DNA of 64,000 bases, taken from the NCBI GenBank assembly GCA_902729315.2, contig LR746266.1:1554259-1618258 (forward strand). Direction: 5' to 3'. The position numbers were made by a program, and so were the translations under genes. The stretch is from Spirodela intermedia (lineage: Eukaryota; Streptophyta; Magnoliopsida; Alismatales; Araceae). Below, piece by piece: positions 24,200-36,677 of this stretch. The notes beneath the pieces were generated by a model. The model did no database searches. It was given only the letters and a program-made list of their open reading frames with translations, and was not told the DNA's origin. Numbering within the stretch: position 1 is the stretch's first letter; the number at the start of each line of letters is the position of its first letter.

Positions 24200-26700
24200 G
24201 GTGTAAACAATGAAGATCCCGTGCTAACATAGCTTGATGGGATAAATGCGTATGAATTGGAGAAAATTAACTATGAAGTTTGTGGTAAATGATGTGGTAA
24301 CAATCCGTAGAGGAGATCCAAAATTATTTAAATCAGAACTCTCACTAAAGATGTTGTAGAAAACCATCAATAGACAACCTCTAATCTTTTTGGAGTTCCA
24401 TCAGGTGTAACTACAACCCTCACAAAGCCTTTATGCAAGCCTTATCCTATTAGTGACAAAAAAAGATGAAGGAATGACGATAACAATCCCCAACATATAC
24501 CCTATACGTATTGTAGATGAGTTTTAAGGTACAAGTATTTCTTCTAACTTGGAATTAAATTCCATATATTATGAAATTCGTATAAAGGTTTTAGACGTCT
24601 AAAAAACTGCATTTAAAATTCACGATGGACATTATGAATTTATCGTCATGCCTTTTGATCTCTCCAATGCATTGAGTACCTTTTAGTTACTTATGAACAA
24701 GTTATTCCGACCTTTTTTAAGGAAATTTTTACTCATATTTTTTTATGATCTTTTGATATACATCTAAAATTCACAAGATCACAAGGAACATTTGACACAA
24801 ATCTTTACTGTCCTAATCAAGAATAGTGCACATTCATCCAACTCAAAAAGGCACTGACTTCTACACTTATTATTTCTTTACCATATTTTTCATTACCTTT
24901 TATTTTTGAAACATATGCATCGGGCCATTGAGTAGGTGGGGTACTGATGTAGATAGAAAGATCGATGTCTTTCCACAGTCAAATTCTTCTATATAAACAC
25001 CAACTCAAATCAACTTATGAAAAAAAAAATATTGACATTGTCAAAGTAGTGCACAAATGACAACATTATTTAATTCATAAGCCTTTCATAATACAAATAG
25101 ACTAATATAGTCAGAAATATCTTATCGAACAACAATATGTCTATCCTTAATATCACAAATGACTCATTAAATTGTTAGAATTCAATTTATTATCAAGTAC
25201 AAGAAGGGACGACTTAATACTTTGATTCATGCCTTGTCTCGAGCACCTCACATGGGAGACCTAATGATGACTTCAATCTCCTAGCCCCATCTATTGAATC
25301 TAATTATCATCTAATAAAAAGTCTCACAAGATACTACACTTGATCTTATTGTGAAATTATTGACTAAAGGATCAGAAGTTACCCCATTTCTCTTTACACC
25401 TTGAGATACTACTATACAAAAATAAGTTGATATTACCATATGATTCATCCTTAATATTAGTACTACTAAAAGAAGCTCATGATTCATTATTAAGAGGCCA
25501 TAAAGGATTTTTATGCACGTACAAGAGACTCACTCATATCATCTTTTTCAAAAGGGCATGAAAACAACCATTAAAGAACATGTGGAGAACTATCAAGTAT
25601 GTCAAAAGAATAAGATTTCATCCCTATCCCCTACAAGTTTATTACAATAACTACTCATCCTTCACTAAGTATGAGAAGATATTTCTATAGACTTCATAGA
25701 AGGTCAATGCAAATCTAATGAGTTTGACACTATGTTAGTTGTGGTGGATCATCTCAATAAGTATAGTTAGTTCATTCTATTAAAATATTAATTTTCAATA
25801 CCACAAATGACATGTCTTTGCAAAAGAAGTGATATGTCTACATGACCTAATGACACAAACTATGGAAGTTGTAAGAGATTCAACTCCAAATGTCGCTATC
25901 TTATCACTCTTAGACTAATTGACAAATCAAGATAGTAAACTGAACATTAGAATTTTTATAAGGTGTTTTGTGTTAGATCGACCTAGGGGCTGACAATCTT
26001 GGCTACATTAGACAAAATTATCCTACAACACTACCTACCACTCCTCCATTAAGAGTACTCCATATAAAGTAGTTTATGGCCGTGACCCACCAACTCTCAT
26101 CAATTGTGGGCCTTAGCCTTCACCCATCTCTATTGTGGACCAACAACTACTAAAGCAAGACCAAATTCTAAACTTGCTGAAACAACACCTACAAAATTTT
26201 TAGTCTCAGATGAAATTCAAGGCAGATTGACACTAGCAACCCACAAAGCTCCATGTCAATGATCAAGTTTTCTTATGGCTTCGCCCTTACATAATGAAAT
26301 CTCTAGCAAGAAAAGTGAATGAGAAACTCTCTTTGAAGTTCTTTGGCCGATACAAGATCATGTTATGCATGAGACAAACAACATACAAGTTGGATCTTCC
26401 ACTGTCATCATCAATCCATCATGTGTTTCATATCTCTCAACTACGACGAGCATTAGCAATAGTAAACCCTCCCTAGCAACTTCCACCTTCACTAAGCTCA
26501 AACATGGAATGGCATGTCCAACCTCAATCATTTCTAGGGCTGTGGATGACCCCTATAGGTCCAAAAGTACTAGTGACATGGGATAAGCTACTAGATCACA
26601 AATCTTCATGGGAGCTGGCCCACAATCTTACAAACAAATCTCCAAAATTTCACCTAGAGGACCAAGCGAATTTGAAGGAGGGAAGTAATGATATGATTTT
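24200..26700 (+). mobile_element. Decayed Ty3/Gypsy retrotransposon, pol region
   Basis: Frame-shifted and stop-ridden, but recognisable in order. The reverse transcriptase segment is at about 24610-24740 (DGHYEFIVMPFDLSNA, compare the family's MPFGLTNAP). The integrase zinc-binding and core region is at about 25480-26100 (TPYKVVYGRDPPTL at about 26050). The integrase C-terminus is at 26294-26476 (SLARKVNEKLS, FGRYKI, HHVFHISQLRRA). A purine-rich tract, ggaggga, at about 26677 precedes a possible 3' LTR. Many stop codons show it is long dead. Gag and the 5' LTR could not be found; the 5' flank is the tandem-repeat block. Confidence 0.85.
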
Positions 26701-27002
26701 ACTACTAACCTCCAAAAGGCATAAGAAAGAAGCACATGTGCAGCACATGAGTGGGACTATAAGTACAACAAGAGAAGATAGAAATTAGGGCGGCAAAAGT
26801 TGGTACTTGAGAGAGGTAAGAGAACCCTCTCAAACATTGTTCCCCACTTTACTCTTCTTTTCCCTTCTCATCTTTATATTCAGGAAGGTTGTCCTTTCTA
26901 TTGTTTTGTCTCTCACCACTGGCAAGGGTTCATGAGTTCAATACAAAGTGTTCTCTCCTTTCTGTTTGCATAGATTCAATCCTACCCTTGAGGATTGTAT
27001 CA
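26690..27002 (+). repeat. Possible 3' LTR of the Gypsy element
   Basis: Begins TGATATG just after the polypurine tract and ends in TTGTATCA before GAG. The joined string resembles an initiator-tRNA-Met primer site (TGGTATCAGAG), which would normally follow a 5' LTR. A second LTR copy was not found, so the boundaries are tentative. Confidence 0.35.
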
Positions 27003-27225
27003 GAGTTATGATGATGAGGAAGACTCTGAAACCAAGAATATTAACCGATTACATGAAAAGTAAATGCAAATGAGGAAACTATAGAGTCATCCTCAAAAAA
27101 CATTATTTTCTAATTATATTCGGAAGATCATGGTGAAAAAAATGTAATTCCCCTAAATGGAATTCTTGTGTTATATGAAATCTCAATGATCATGAAATAA
27201 GGTGAGGGCAGTTGATAATGAAGTA
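27003..27225. repeat. Fourth, partial copy of the 290-bp repeat
   Basis: Matches the end of the third tandem copy (about 22970-23205) almost block for block, including gatgatgagga, aaaccaagaa, tcttgtgttatatgaaatctca and gatcatgaaataaggtgag. The Gypsy element lies between these two copies. Confidence 0.75.
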
Positions 27226-28056
27226 AAGAACCTGGTGGATTGATAATCCAGTATCATCCTGAGAAATGTTTTTAAGTAAGAATAGATGTTCCATTTAAAA
27301 CGTAAAAAATCAAATAATTTTCTGAATAGGTCTTTATATATTCAGGAATCAGAGTGTACACTGATAGAAGAAGAAGAATGAACAGAAATGAATCAAAAAA
27401 TATATCTTTATTGGTTCTACCTCCTTTTGTCATGAAGAGAAAGAATCCTTTTATCAACAATTATTTAGATGATCCAAACGTCAAAATGGTGGTATTTGTT
27501 GGAAACAACGTAATGGAGGGAGTTGATAAAAATAGATTGATTTGAAAGAGGTACAGAACCATCTTTGCATCTCTGCTAAAGAACAAGGAGGAAAACTCCT
27601 TTCAGGGAGAACATACAAAACTAAAGTAAGAATTTAGCATTCTTTATGTATCTGTCTAAGTTCCTAAGCTTTTATAATTTAAAGATAAAGACTAAACAAA
27701 TATTGCTACACGCTCACTAGTTCCTCCCCTTCGAAGAACTTCATCATTCATCACTGTACAAAGAAGACATAAGATAGCTGTCGAGAGAGAGAGAGAGGTC
27801 GAACATGGAATTCTCGTTCACAGATTCTATCAATTTCTGACATTTAAGCGATGAGAATACATATTTCGTGAATAAAAATCAAATCATGGGTGAGTATACA
27901 CATTGTTTCTTAGGATCGTCAGCACTCTCTCACTAGAAAGACAATGTGGGCCACGACCCAGTTCAGCTGATTCCAAATAAACAAAGGACGCCATTAGCGA
28001 AACTCCACCCTCACTGTGGTTCCGCAGTTGGCAAGTGCGGCCCACAAATGAAGCCG
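27226..28056. other. Region left of UreF
   Basis: AT-rich to about 27780, then a GA run at about 27784-27796 and the presumed UreF 3' UTR. No further gene is visible. Confidence 0.5.
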
Positions 28057-28764
28057 TCATGAGCAAAACAGCCTAGAGAAGAGGTAGCTGTGGCAGCCCT
28101 GGACAGCGTCGAGCAGAGGAGCAGTCTGGCAGGCTTCCTCGACTGGTCGATCCATCCACCTTCTTAGCAGCTTCTCAGCGATCTGACCCACTTGGTGCTG
28201 CAAGACTGAAGCCCCGAGTGGGCCAATCAGATTGAGCCTTGTGGCAGCAGAGATGGTGTCCCTCATCGTCATGAACAGGTAGGCCCTCTGTGCAGTCTCA
28301 CTGTCAAAGCCGATAAGCCCAGAGATGAGCCCAAAGACAGCTGCATGGTGGAAGTGAGCAGCCCCTGAGCCTGAGAACTTTTCTCTTATTTGCCTGATAA
28401 TTGAAAGATCCGAGAACACAGAGGCCGCCACCCTCAAGAGTGCTGACCCCTGGGAGGCCGATGCCTTCCTGCTTACTTCGTTTGTTAGTGTCGCCTCCAG
28501 TAATCTGTCGAGCTTCAGCCATGTCTCCAGGTCAGGGCTTCTGTTCATGCCATACACAAAGGGAAGTAGGAGACTCCCAGTGTTGTCCAATACATGGAGA
28601 AGATGGGTTTTAAGACCTTCAGGGCCCACTGCGATGTGAACTTGAATGGCGGCCTCGAGGCCATAGGAATGAGCAAACCCACCAGTAGGAAGAACAGAAT
28701 CCAGCAGCTGCCATTGAGTCCATTGCAGGTTATCGCCTGTCGGTGCTTGAATGTCCCGCTCCAT
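28057..28764 (-). CDS. UREF: Urease accessory protein UreF
   Basis: A single exon of 235 residues covering the whole UreF family. WQLLDSVLPTGGFAHSYGLE at residues 18-37 is the family signature. Further matches are RDTISAATRLNLIGPLGAS and the C-terminal helices ending in QGCHSYLFSRLF. UreF works with UreD and UreG to load nickel into apo-urease; in the complex it acts as a checkpoint on the UreG GTPase. The start Met follows directly on an AACTAG that looks like a splice acceptor, so a 5' UTR intron is likely, with the promoter near 29.5 kb. The frame is intact, with no stop or shift. Confidence 0.95.
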   Translation of the reverse strand: MERDIQAPTGDNLQWTQWQLLDSVLPTGGFAHSYGLEAAIQVHIAVGPEGLKTHLLHVLDNTGSLLLPFVYGMNRSPDLETWLKLDRLLEATLTNEVSRKASASQGSALLRVAASVFSDLSIIRQIREKFSGSGAAHFHHAAVFGLISGLIGFDSETAQRAYLFMTMRDTISAATRLNLIGPLGASVLQHQVGQIAEKLLRRWMDRPVEEACQTAPLLDAVQGCHSYLFSRLFCS

Positions 28765-30870
28765 CTAGTTCAATCAATTTCCAAAGGTTAATAACCAGAA
28801 AAAATCAGTTTAGTCGACAAAAGGTCACCAATATGATAATTCGATGCAAATTGAAACCATATTTTATCCATAGTAGATGAGGTAGTTAAACCACAGGGTC
28901 TCTTCGAGAGCATGACTCAGGACTGCAGATTTAATTTCTGCATCAACTACGTGTGTAGGTGACATTTAGTAGCCAAAGGGTTTGCCGGAACAGCAAGACC
29001 TGAAAATGAACTGACAATGTCCAAGAAAGAGACGAGTCTTCATCTGTGGATCTGCGATGGAAGATTTGCATCAAATTCTCCCAGAAAGTTGTGATTTCCT
29101 CGTGATTGGGAATTCTCATCAAGTGTGGTGACACAAAAACGCATCGCCCCAAATTGCCATGTTTACACGATGAGGGATGCTCGGCAGTAGATGAAGAGCA
29201 AGAAGGAAGGGGATTCAAGGAAGAATGAAGCTCCAATTTCTGTAAGCACACGGGCAAGAATATCACTCAAACTTGTGAAAATTAATGATAATCCAAGTTT
29301 CTGATCGATTGATTCAATTTCGAGGACGAGAGTTCTCCACGTTAACCACGCCCAGAATCTTCAGTCATCAAATCGCAAGGACATTCGCGGGCGGAGACTA
29401 AGGAAGGAAGAAGGCTCAGAGCAAGGGGGACATTCAAAAGCTTCGGCCACCTGGTCTAAGCAAGACCGCATCAAAGTCTAGGTTTAGCAGCCCAAGACAA
29501 GAAAAAAGATCAAACCTGGCGTTGGCTGAATTACGACGAGAGATCGCCCGGAGGTTCCTTGCCTCTGCCTCCTCCCTTCCACCCTCCGAGCGCCGATGAT
29601 TGGCCGGCGACGATCTAAGATTAAGATCCTCTGAGATCTTGGCGGAGGAGTCTCCAATAAAGATCAGCCTTGCGCGAATCCTACTACCTCAAATTCACAT
29701 TGCGCCTCCTTCGCCATCTAGCTGAACTTCCACCCATGGCCCTCTTTCCCCTCTCCTCCTCTGTCCTCCCCCCCCCTCCTCCCCTCGCCATGGCCAACTC
29801 CCACGGCCATTTTGCTTCCGCCGTGAGCTTTGCTTATTGGCTTTCAGACCCGTGTCGACAAAAGACACACAAGGGTAAAATAGTACTTTTCCACAACATA
29901 ATTATACTCAGAATTTATAAAAATCGGAAAAATATTAAATGAAAGGGTGAATCATTATTTTTCTTCGTCAAATTATACTGAGTATTCTTTATATCAAATA
30001 GAAATACCTCATGTGGTTTAGATATTGACTCATTGATCTATAGTCTTTTTCTATTTTAGGAAAAAAATACTATATGAGGGTAAAATGGTACTTGTACATT
30101 GCTAGTACGCATGATAAAATAAATGACTCATTTTTGGGTTCATAAACTCATCTATTATGAAAATACGACCAAGTTAATATTTATGAGAGTGATCAAAATA
30201 TGTGCAATCCTCTTGCTCACTAAAGGGTTGACTCAGACTAATATTGACTAAGTAAGCAACTTAGACTCACCGACCTAGTAAAAAAAGTCAACATAAAATG
30301 AGTTGACTCAAACTCATCTAGCTCGTTGACCAAAAATTATGCCTCACCTTCAAAATATATAATAATTAATATAATAGAAGTATTTAACTGTCTAATCTAA
30401 CACATGAAAAAAGTTCTTAAATTTTCAGCATTTATGTATTATTTTTTCTATTTTTGCACTTCAGCACAAGAAAAGAGAGGCAAATAGTCTAATTGTGGTA
30501 GAGAGATATATGACATATTTGACCCTGTGATACAAGGTATTTAGAAACTATCCGTCTATAAAAATAAATATGTTGAAAGGTATTCTTATAAATACTTTAA
30601 ATTTGAAGGGGATTGAGAATAAAAATATCATGAATCTAGAAGCACTCGTTGATACGAAATTAATTTTAAAGTGAGTACTTTGGAATAAATTTTAAGTTTT
30701 CAGCCGTACAAATAAGTGGAATAAATTAACAATAACTCAATTATTATATATATTTCCGGTTCGGTTTGGTCAACCAAACTGGTTTTTTTCTGAACCGGCG
30801 GTCCGATGTAGGTCCGGCTCATCCGGACTGCCAATGGGCGGTACCTCGCGGCCAATACAGTCGGTTCTTC
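28765..30870. other. Divergent region between UreF and SF3B1
   Basis: The left part (to about 29650) likely holds UreF 5' UTR exons and promoter. The middle is AT-rich with no gene. Around 30225-30345, GTTGAC/GTCAAC cores recur at least five times (W-box-like), within gttgactcaga-type sequence. A 90-codon plus-strand frame at 29670 has no family features. Confidence 0.45.
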
Positions 30871-30875
30871 GGTCC

Positions 30876-30910
30876 TATAAATACGACAGAAATTGCAACA
30901 ATTAGGGTTT
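30876..30910 (+). promoter_or_regulatory. SF3B1 core promoter: TATA box and telo-box
   Basis: TATAAATA at 30876-30883 is followed by TTAGGGTTT at 30902-30910, the reverse complement of the telo-box AAACCCTAA that marks many plant housekeeping and translation/RNA-processing genes. The start codon is at 30979. Confidence 0.6.
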
Positions 30911-30978
30911 TCTCGGCAGAGTTGAAGAAGAGGGGGGGGTTATCAGGAGAGGGAGTGAGAGGAAGAGAGGGAGAAGGA

Positions 30979-33900
30979 ATGGATCATCTGGACGAGGACA
31001 TCGCCAAGACGCAGGAGGAGCGGCGGCGGATGGAGGAGCTCGCCTCCCTCACCGCCGTGACCTTCGACGCCGACCTATATGGCGGAACAGGCTCCGATCG
31101 GTTCGAGGGTTACGTGAAGTCCATCCCCGTCAACGAGGAGGACGAGGAGCAGGAGACCGATGTCTCGGAGATCGCCAAAAGGATGGCCTCCTACACGGGG
31201 CCGAAGGTGAAGGAGCTGATTCCGAGGGGTTCCGAGGCGGACGAAGACATAGGCTTCAAGAAGCCGCAGCGGATTATTGACCGGGAGGACGATTACAGGC
31301 GCAGGAGGCTCCAGCAGATCATATCTCCAGAGAGGAATGATCCCTTCGCCTCTGGGGAGGCCACGCCGGATGCCTCCGTGAGGACCTATGCGGACGTCAT
31401 GCGTGAACAGGCGCTGGCCAAACAGAAGGAAGAAACTCTCAGGGCGATCGCGAAGAAGAAGGAAGAGGAGAAGAGCAAAGTGGCGGCGGGGGAGGCGATT
31501 CCTGCGCAGAAGAGGAGGAATCGGTGGGATCAATCACAGGACAAGGATGAGACCAGTGTGAAGAAGCCGAAGACAGCTCCATCGTCAGATTGGGATGCGC
31601 CTGATTCCACTCCGGGTGTCACGAGATGGGACGCGACCCCCACACCGGGAAGGGCTGCTGCTGATGCCACGCCGTCTGTATCCCGACGCAACAGGTGGGA
31701 CGAGACACCTACTCCTGGGCGGTTGGCAGATGCTGATGCAACTCCTGCGGCTGGTGGGGTTACTCCTGGGGCAACCCCTGCTGGAATGACCTGGGATGCC
31801 ACTCCAAAGCTCGGCGGGCTTGCTACGCCAACCCCGAAGCGGCAGAGGTCAAGGTGGGATGAGACTCCAGCTAGCATGGGGAGTGCTACGCCGTTGCCTG
31901 GTGCCACACCTGCAGCTGCTTTTACCCCCGGTGTAACCCCAGTTGGTGGCATCGACCTTGCGACACCAACACCTGGTGCAATCAATCTCCGCGGTGCCAT
32001 GACACCAGAGCAATATAATCTACTAAGGTGGGAAAGAGACATTGAGGAGAGGAATCGCCCATTGACTGACGAAGAGCTGGATGCCATGTTTCCCCAGGAA
32101 GGGTACAAGATACTGGATCCTCCGGCTTCATATGTCCCAATCAGGACTCCAGCACGAAAGCTGCTGGCCACTCCAACCCCTCTCGGTACTCCACTTTATG
32201 CCATCCCAGAAGAGAACCGTGGTCAGCAGTTTGATGTTCCAAAGGAGGCGCCTGGTGGGTTGCCATTCATGAAGCCAGAGGATTACCAATATTTCGGCGC
32301 GCTTTTGAATGAAGACGATGAAGAGGAGCTATCACCCGAGGAGCAGAAAGAAAGAAAGATCATGAAGCTGCTGCTTAAGGTGAAGAACGGCACACCCCCT
32401 CAGAGAAAAACGGCTCTGCGGCAGCTCACTGACAAGGCACGGGAGTTTGGGGCAGGTCCGCTCTTTAACAGGATTTTGCCCCTGCTCATGCAGCCAACTC
32501 TGGAAGATCAGGAGCGGCATCTTCTTGTTAAAGTCATTGACAGGGTTTTGTATAAGTTGGATGAGCTAGTCAGGCCATACGTGCATAAGATCCTTGTGGT
32601 GATAGAGCCTTTGTTGATTGACGAGGATTACTATGCTCGTGTGGAAGGCAGAGAGATTATTTCAAATCTCAGCAAAGCAGCTGGGTTAGCTAGCATGATT
32701 GCAGCTATGAGGCCTGACATTGATAATATTGATGAGTACGTGAGGAATACCACTGCAAGGGCTTTCAGTGTCGTGGCTTCTGCTTTGGGAATCCCCACCC
32801 TTCTGCCTTTTCTGAAGGCTGTCTGCCAAAGCAAAAAAAGTTGGCAAGCTAGGCACACTGGAATCAAAATCGTGCAACAGATTGCTATTCTGATGGGATG
32901 TGCTGTCCTTCCGCACTTGAAGTCACTTGTGGAGATTATAGAACATGGGCTTAATGATGAGAACCAAAAGGTGAGGACCATTACTGCTCTCTCTCTGGCT
33001 GCATTAGCCGAGGCTGCTGCTCCTTACGGAATAGAAAGTTTTGATTCAGTGTTGAGGCCTCTTTGGAAGGGCATCCGTTCTCACCGGGGCAAGGTCTTAG
33101 CAGCATTTTTGAAAGCTATTGGTTTTATCATCCCCCTGATGGATGCCGCTTATGCAAGTTACTATACGAAGGAGGTGATGTCTATATTGATCCGTGAGTT
33201 CCAATCACCTGATGAGGAGATGAAGAAGATTGTGCTGAAGGTTGTGAAGCAGTGTGTGAGTACCGAAGGTGTGGAGTCTGACTACATCAGAAGTGATATT
33301 CTCCCAGAGTTCTTCCGTAACTTCTGGGTTCGGAGGATGGCACTGGACCGCAGAAACTACAGGCAGCTTGTGGACACCACCGTCGAGATAGCAAACAAAG
33401 TAGGAGTTGCCGACATTGTGGGTAGAATAGTGGAGGACCTCAAGGATGAGAGTGAACCGTATAGAAGAATGGTCATGGAAACCATCGAGAAGGTGGTCGC
33501 AAACTTGGGTGCCTCAGATATTGATTCCCGTTTGGAGGAGTTATTGATTGATGGAATCCTCTATGCATTTCAAGAGCAGACTAGTGACGATGCGAATGTT
33601 ATGCTCAATGGTTTTGGTGCTGTGGTGAATGCCCTTGGCCAGAGGGTGAAGCCCTATCTTCCCCAGATCTGTGGTACCATCAAGTGGCGCCTGAACAACA
33701 AGAGTGCCAAGGTAAGGCAGCAAGCAGCTGATCTCATATCAAGAATCGCTGTTATTATGAAGCAGTGCCACGAGGAGGCACTGATGGGTCACTTGGGCGT
33801 CGTTCTCTACGAATACTTGGGAGAAGAGTACCCGGAGGTGTTGGGCTCCATCCTCGGAGCACTCAAGGCCATTGTTAACGTGATTGGTATGACGAAGATG

Positions 33901-34788
33901 ACACCTCCAATCAAGGATCTGCTCCCTCGACTGACGCCCATTCTGAAGAACAGGCACGAGAAGGTTCAGGAGAACTGCATCGACCTCGTGGGCAGGATTG
34001 CCGACCGTGGAGCTGAGTTTGTGCCCGCTAGAGAGTGGATGAGGATCTGCTTTGAGCTCCTGGAGATGTTGAAGGCCCACAAAAAGGGGATCAGGAGAGC
34101 CACCGTCAACACCTTTGGGTACATTGCAAAGGCGATCGGGCCCCAAGATGTCTTGGCCACCCTCCTGAATAATCTGAAAGTCCAGGAGCGGCAGAACCGT
34201 GTCTGCACCACAGTCGCCATTGCCATCGTGGCCGAGACCTGCTCGCCATTCACAGTTCTTCCAGCTCTGATGAACGAGTATCGTGTGCCGGAACTCAATG
34301 TGCAGAACGGGGTCTTGAAGTCTCTCTCCTTTCTCTTCGAGTACATCGGTGAAATGGGGAAGGACTACATATACGCAGTGACCCCATTGCTCGAAGATGC
34401 TTTAATGGATCGGGACCTCGTCCACAGGCAGACTGCAGCTTCGGCCGTCAAGCACATGGCTTTGGGGGTCGCTGGTCTCGGCTGCGAGGATGCTCTCGTC
34501 CATCTCCTCAACTACGTCTGGCCGAATATCTTCGAGACTTCTCCTCACGTCATCAACGCCGTGATGGAGGCCATAGAGGGGATGAGGGTGGCTCTCGGAG
34601 CGGCTGTCATTCTCAACTACTGCCTTCAGGGCCTGTTCCACCCAGCTCGGAAGGTCAGAGAAGTCTACTGGAAGATCTACAACTCCCTCTACATCGGAGG
34701 CCAAGATGCCCTCGTCGCCGCCTATCCCACTCTCGAGGACGAAGAGAATAACATCTTCAGCCGCCCCGAGCTGGTCATGTTCTGCTAA
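30979..34788 (+). CDS. SF3B1: Splicing factor 3B subunit 1 (SF3b155)
   Basis: An intronless frame of 1269 residues, the length I recall for the Arabidopsis protein. SF3B1 is the largest SF3b subunit of U2 snRNP; it clamps the branch-point helix and also acts in the minor (U12) spliceosome. The acidic/charged start ([20 protein letters not shown]) is followed by a Thr-Pro-rich region with repeated RWDxTP motifs (about residues 175-345), which bind U2AF-homology-motif partners and are CDK targets. HEAT repeats fill about residue 470 to the end, including [32 protein letters not shown] and the C-terminal [11 protein letters not shown]. The frame stays open 71 codons upstream of the chosen Met, but that part overlaps the TATA box, so 30979 is the start. 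It is a live gene by length and content; a retrocopy origin is old and shared with other plants. Confidence 0.97.
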   Translation: MDHLDEDIAKTQEERRRMEELASLTAVTFDADLYGGTGSDRFEGYVKSIPVNEEDEEQETDVSEIAKRMASYTGPKVKELIPRGSEADEDIGFKKPQRIIDREDDYRRRRLQQIISPERNDPFASGEATPDASVRTYADVMREQALAKQKEETLRAIAKKKEEEKSKVAAGEAIPAQKRRNRWDQSQDKDETSVKKPKTAPSSDWDAPDSTPGVTRWDATPTPGRAAADATPSVSRRNRWDETPTPGRLADADATPAAGGVTPGATPAGMTWDATPKLGGLATPTPKRQRSRWDETPASMGSATPLPGATPAAAFTPGVTPVGGIDLATPTPGAINLRGAMTPEQYNLLRWERDIEERNRPLTDEELDAMFPQEGYKILDPPASYVPIRTPARKLLATPTPLGTPLYAIPEENRGQQFDVPKEAPGGLPFMKPEDYQYFGALLNEDDEEELSPEEQKERKIMKLLLKVKNGTPPQRKTALRQLTDKAREFGAGPLFNRILPLLMQPTLEDQERHLLVKVIDRVLYKLDELVRPYVHKILVVIEPLLIDEDYYARVEGREIISNLSKAAGLASMIAAMRPDIDNIDEYVRNTTARAFSVVASALGIPTLLPFLKAVCQSKKSWQARHTGIKIVQQIAILMGCAVLPHLKSLVEIIEHGLNDENQKVRTITALSLAALAEAAAPYGIESFDSVLRPLWKGIRSHRGKVLAAFLKAIGFIIPLMDAAYASYYTKEVMSILIREFQSPDEEMKKIVLKVVKQCVSTEGVESDYIRSDILPEFFRNFWVRRMALDRRNYRQLVDTTVEIANKVGVADIVGRIVEDLKDESEPYRRMVMETIEKVVANLGASDIDSRLEELLIDGILYAFQEQTSDDANVMLNGFGAVVNALGQRVKPYLPQICGTIKWRLNNKSAKVRQQAADLISRIAVIMKQCHEEALMGHLGVVLYEYLGEEYPEVLGSILGALKAIVNVIGMTKMTPPIKDLLPRLTPILKNRHEKVQENCIDLVGRIADRGAEFVPAREWMRICFELLEMLKAHKKGIRRATVNTFGYIAKAIGPQDVLATLLNNLKVQERQNRVCTTVAIAIVAETCSPFTVLPALMNEYRVPELNVQNGVLKSLSFLFEYIGEMGKDYIYAVTPLLEDALMDRDLVHRQTAASAVKHMALGVAGLGCEDALVHLLNYVWPNIFETSPHVINAVMEAIEGMRVALGAAVILNYCLQGLFHPARKVREVYWKIYNSLYIGGQDALVAAYPTLEDEENNIFSRPELVMFC

Positions 34789-36577
34789 GAAGAAAAGGTC
34801 AGCTTCGCTCTTCCCGCTTCTCCCTCCTCCCTGTAAAGTTGTATCAACTTGGTATTGTCTCGAGAGCTTTCTCTGTCTGTGTGCCTCTCTTTGTCTTCTT
34901 CATGCCGACTGTTTTAGGGTTTCTGATGATTATATCTGTTGAACAAGAGAAAATCTGTGGTACTAGGAGGCTCTTCTTTACGGTTACTGCAATCTCCCAC
35001 AGACCCTCTTCCCCCAGTGAAGAAAATCTCTTGTATGTTTGAATATGCATGCCTGTGGTTCTTCTGATAACAATCGGATGCGCTCTGTAGAGCAAGAAAA
35101 TTATTGGATGTTGGTAGACAGGATTCAATACGTTCAAGAACACTAGCAGATCAAATGGGAGGGAATCAATCGATCCTGCATGCCATCCATATATGGAGTA
35201 GATTTTCCTAATTTCTTTCTCATTTCTCCATTGTTTAATCTCCCAAGATCGTCACCATCTATCTCAGAGTTTTCTTCATTGGAAAAGTTTTTGGCTGTTG
35301 TTCTTGGGAAGACTCTTCAGGCTGTTCTTGTGATAAGTCCACCTCGGAAGGGGGATCCCATATAAACATATAGATCACCTCCCTGAACCCACCCCCTCAT
35401 CAATAAAAGGCTAGTCTTCAGATTTTTCTCGAGTGATATATATTTTTTTGAAAGCCTGAATTTAAATTGCACTTTTATTTTTGTTAAAAACTATATACAT
35501 CTTTTTTTATTTTCAGAGAACCCAATGGCCGATCCGAAAGACCCTCTTCGAGGATTATTTTGGGTATGCCGTCTAAATTCTGATTAAAAACTGAGCCTCA
35601 ATCCGGCAAGTTTATTATTGCGTCATCGTGTGATTTATTAAAAATTAATATGATGATAATGAACCTTTCAATTTCTGATATCTGAAAACCATACATACGT
35701 TCATCGGTGTAACCTCTCTCTAGATTAGATTCATAAACTGCTCTTGACTCGGTGATCTACAGCTTCCTAGACCCATTTAATCTCTCACCCTCTCCATTCT
35801 CTAGGGGAAAGATTTATACAAAATAAGCGCTAAAGTTGTACGTCTAATCTCTCTCGATTACAGGAGTGAGCGTCCACATGCTCTCTCTCTCTCTCTCTCT
35901 CTCTAGAGAGATGCATAAAGGATAGATAAATATAGAGGATTCACCACTGAGACCCTTCAAGTAGAGACGGCATGGAGTAGATTTACCAAGAGAATGAAAA
36001 TTTGATGGGCCTAGAACATCTGGCCGTTGGTTCCACAGGGCCAACCACAAACTCATTCAAATCCCTCTTTAGGCAGGCTCTCCTCCACCAAGCTCCTTTA
36101 GTGCCTTCCCTCTAAGAAACGATTGTCTCCCATGATCTGGAAACGAACCAACAACTAGATCAACACACACCCTCCTCCGCAAGACAAATTAACATCTTAA
36201 ATAACAAAAATAAAAAAAAGAAAGAAAGAAGTCTCTCCGGCTTTATGTTCCTTCAATCGGATTTTATATGCCAAAAAACAAAATTGAGGGATTTTTGCCT
36301 GAAATATCCATGCCAGATGATTGAAACATAAAGAATTAAGCTGACCTAAAGTATAATTGTGATTTGGTTTCAGACCCTCGTGTTCATAGACATGATCATA
36401 TATCTAATCCATCCTTTCTCTCAACCAAAGATATGTGCATTTCTCAGTCAGATATTCATTTATGTACTTCAGAATTAAAAATATTTCGATAACCATTGAG
36501 AATCATCGAAAGATACATGCATTTTCTAGACAATGAACCAACCAAAGCTCCGATGGGTGAATCTCATCAAAACTCCC

Positions 36578-36613
<36 letters not shown>

Positions 36614-36677
36614 AATCCTTTGAAATCAAAAACGAATGTGCATGGACATGGAGATCGCGGTGGAAAATCTACCTCAC
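34789..36677. other. Convergent region between SF3B1 and aladin
   Basis: SF3B1 3' UTR on the left. CT run at about 35880-35904 and GA run at about 36582-36610; the latter lies just after the aladin stop on the minus strand. No gene is recognised between about 35100 and 36650. Confidence 0.5.

Noticed and set aside
22139-27200. CRISPR-like regularly spaced repeats
   Set aside because: Repeat units are about 290 bp, diverged, AT-rich and beside retrotransposon debris in a plant genome; there is no short direct repeat with unique spacers.
31530-32171. 213-codon frame antisense to SF3B1
   Set aside because: Shadow of the Thr-Pro repeat region.
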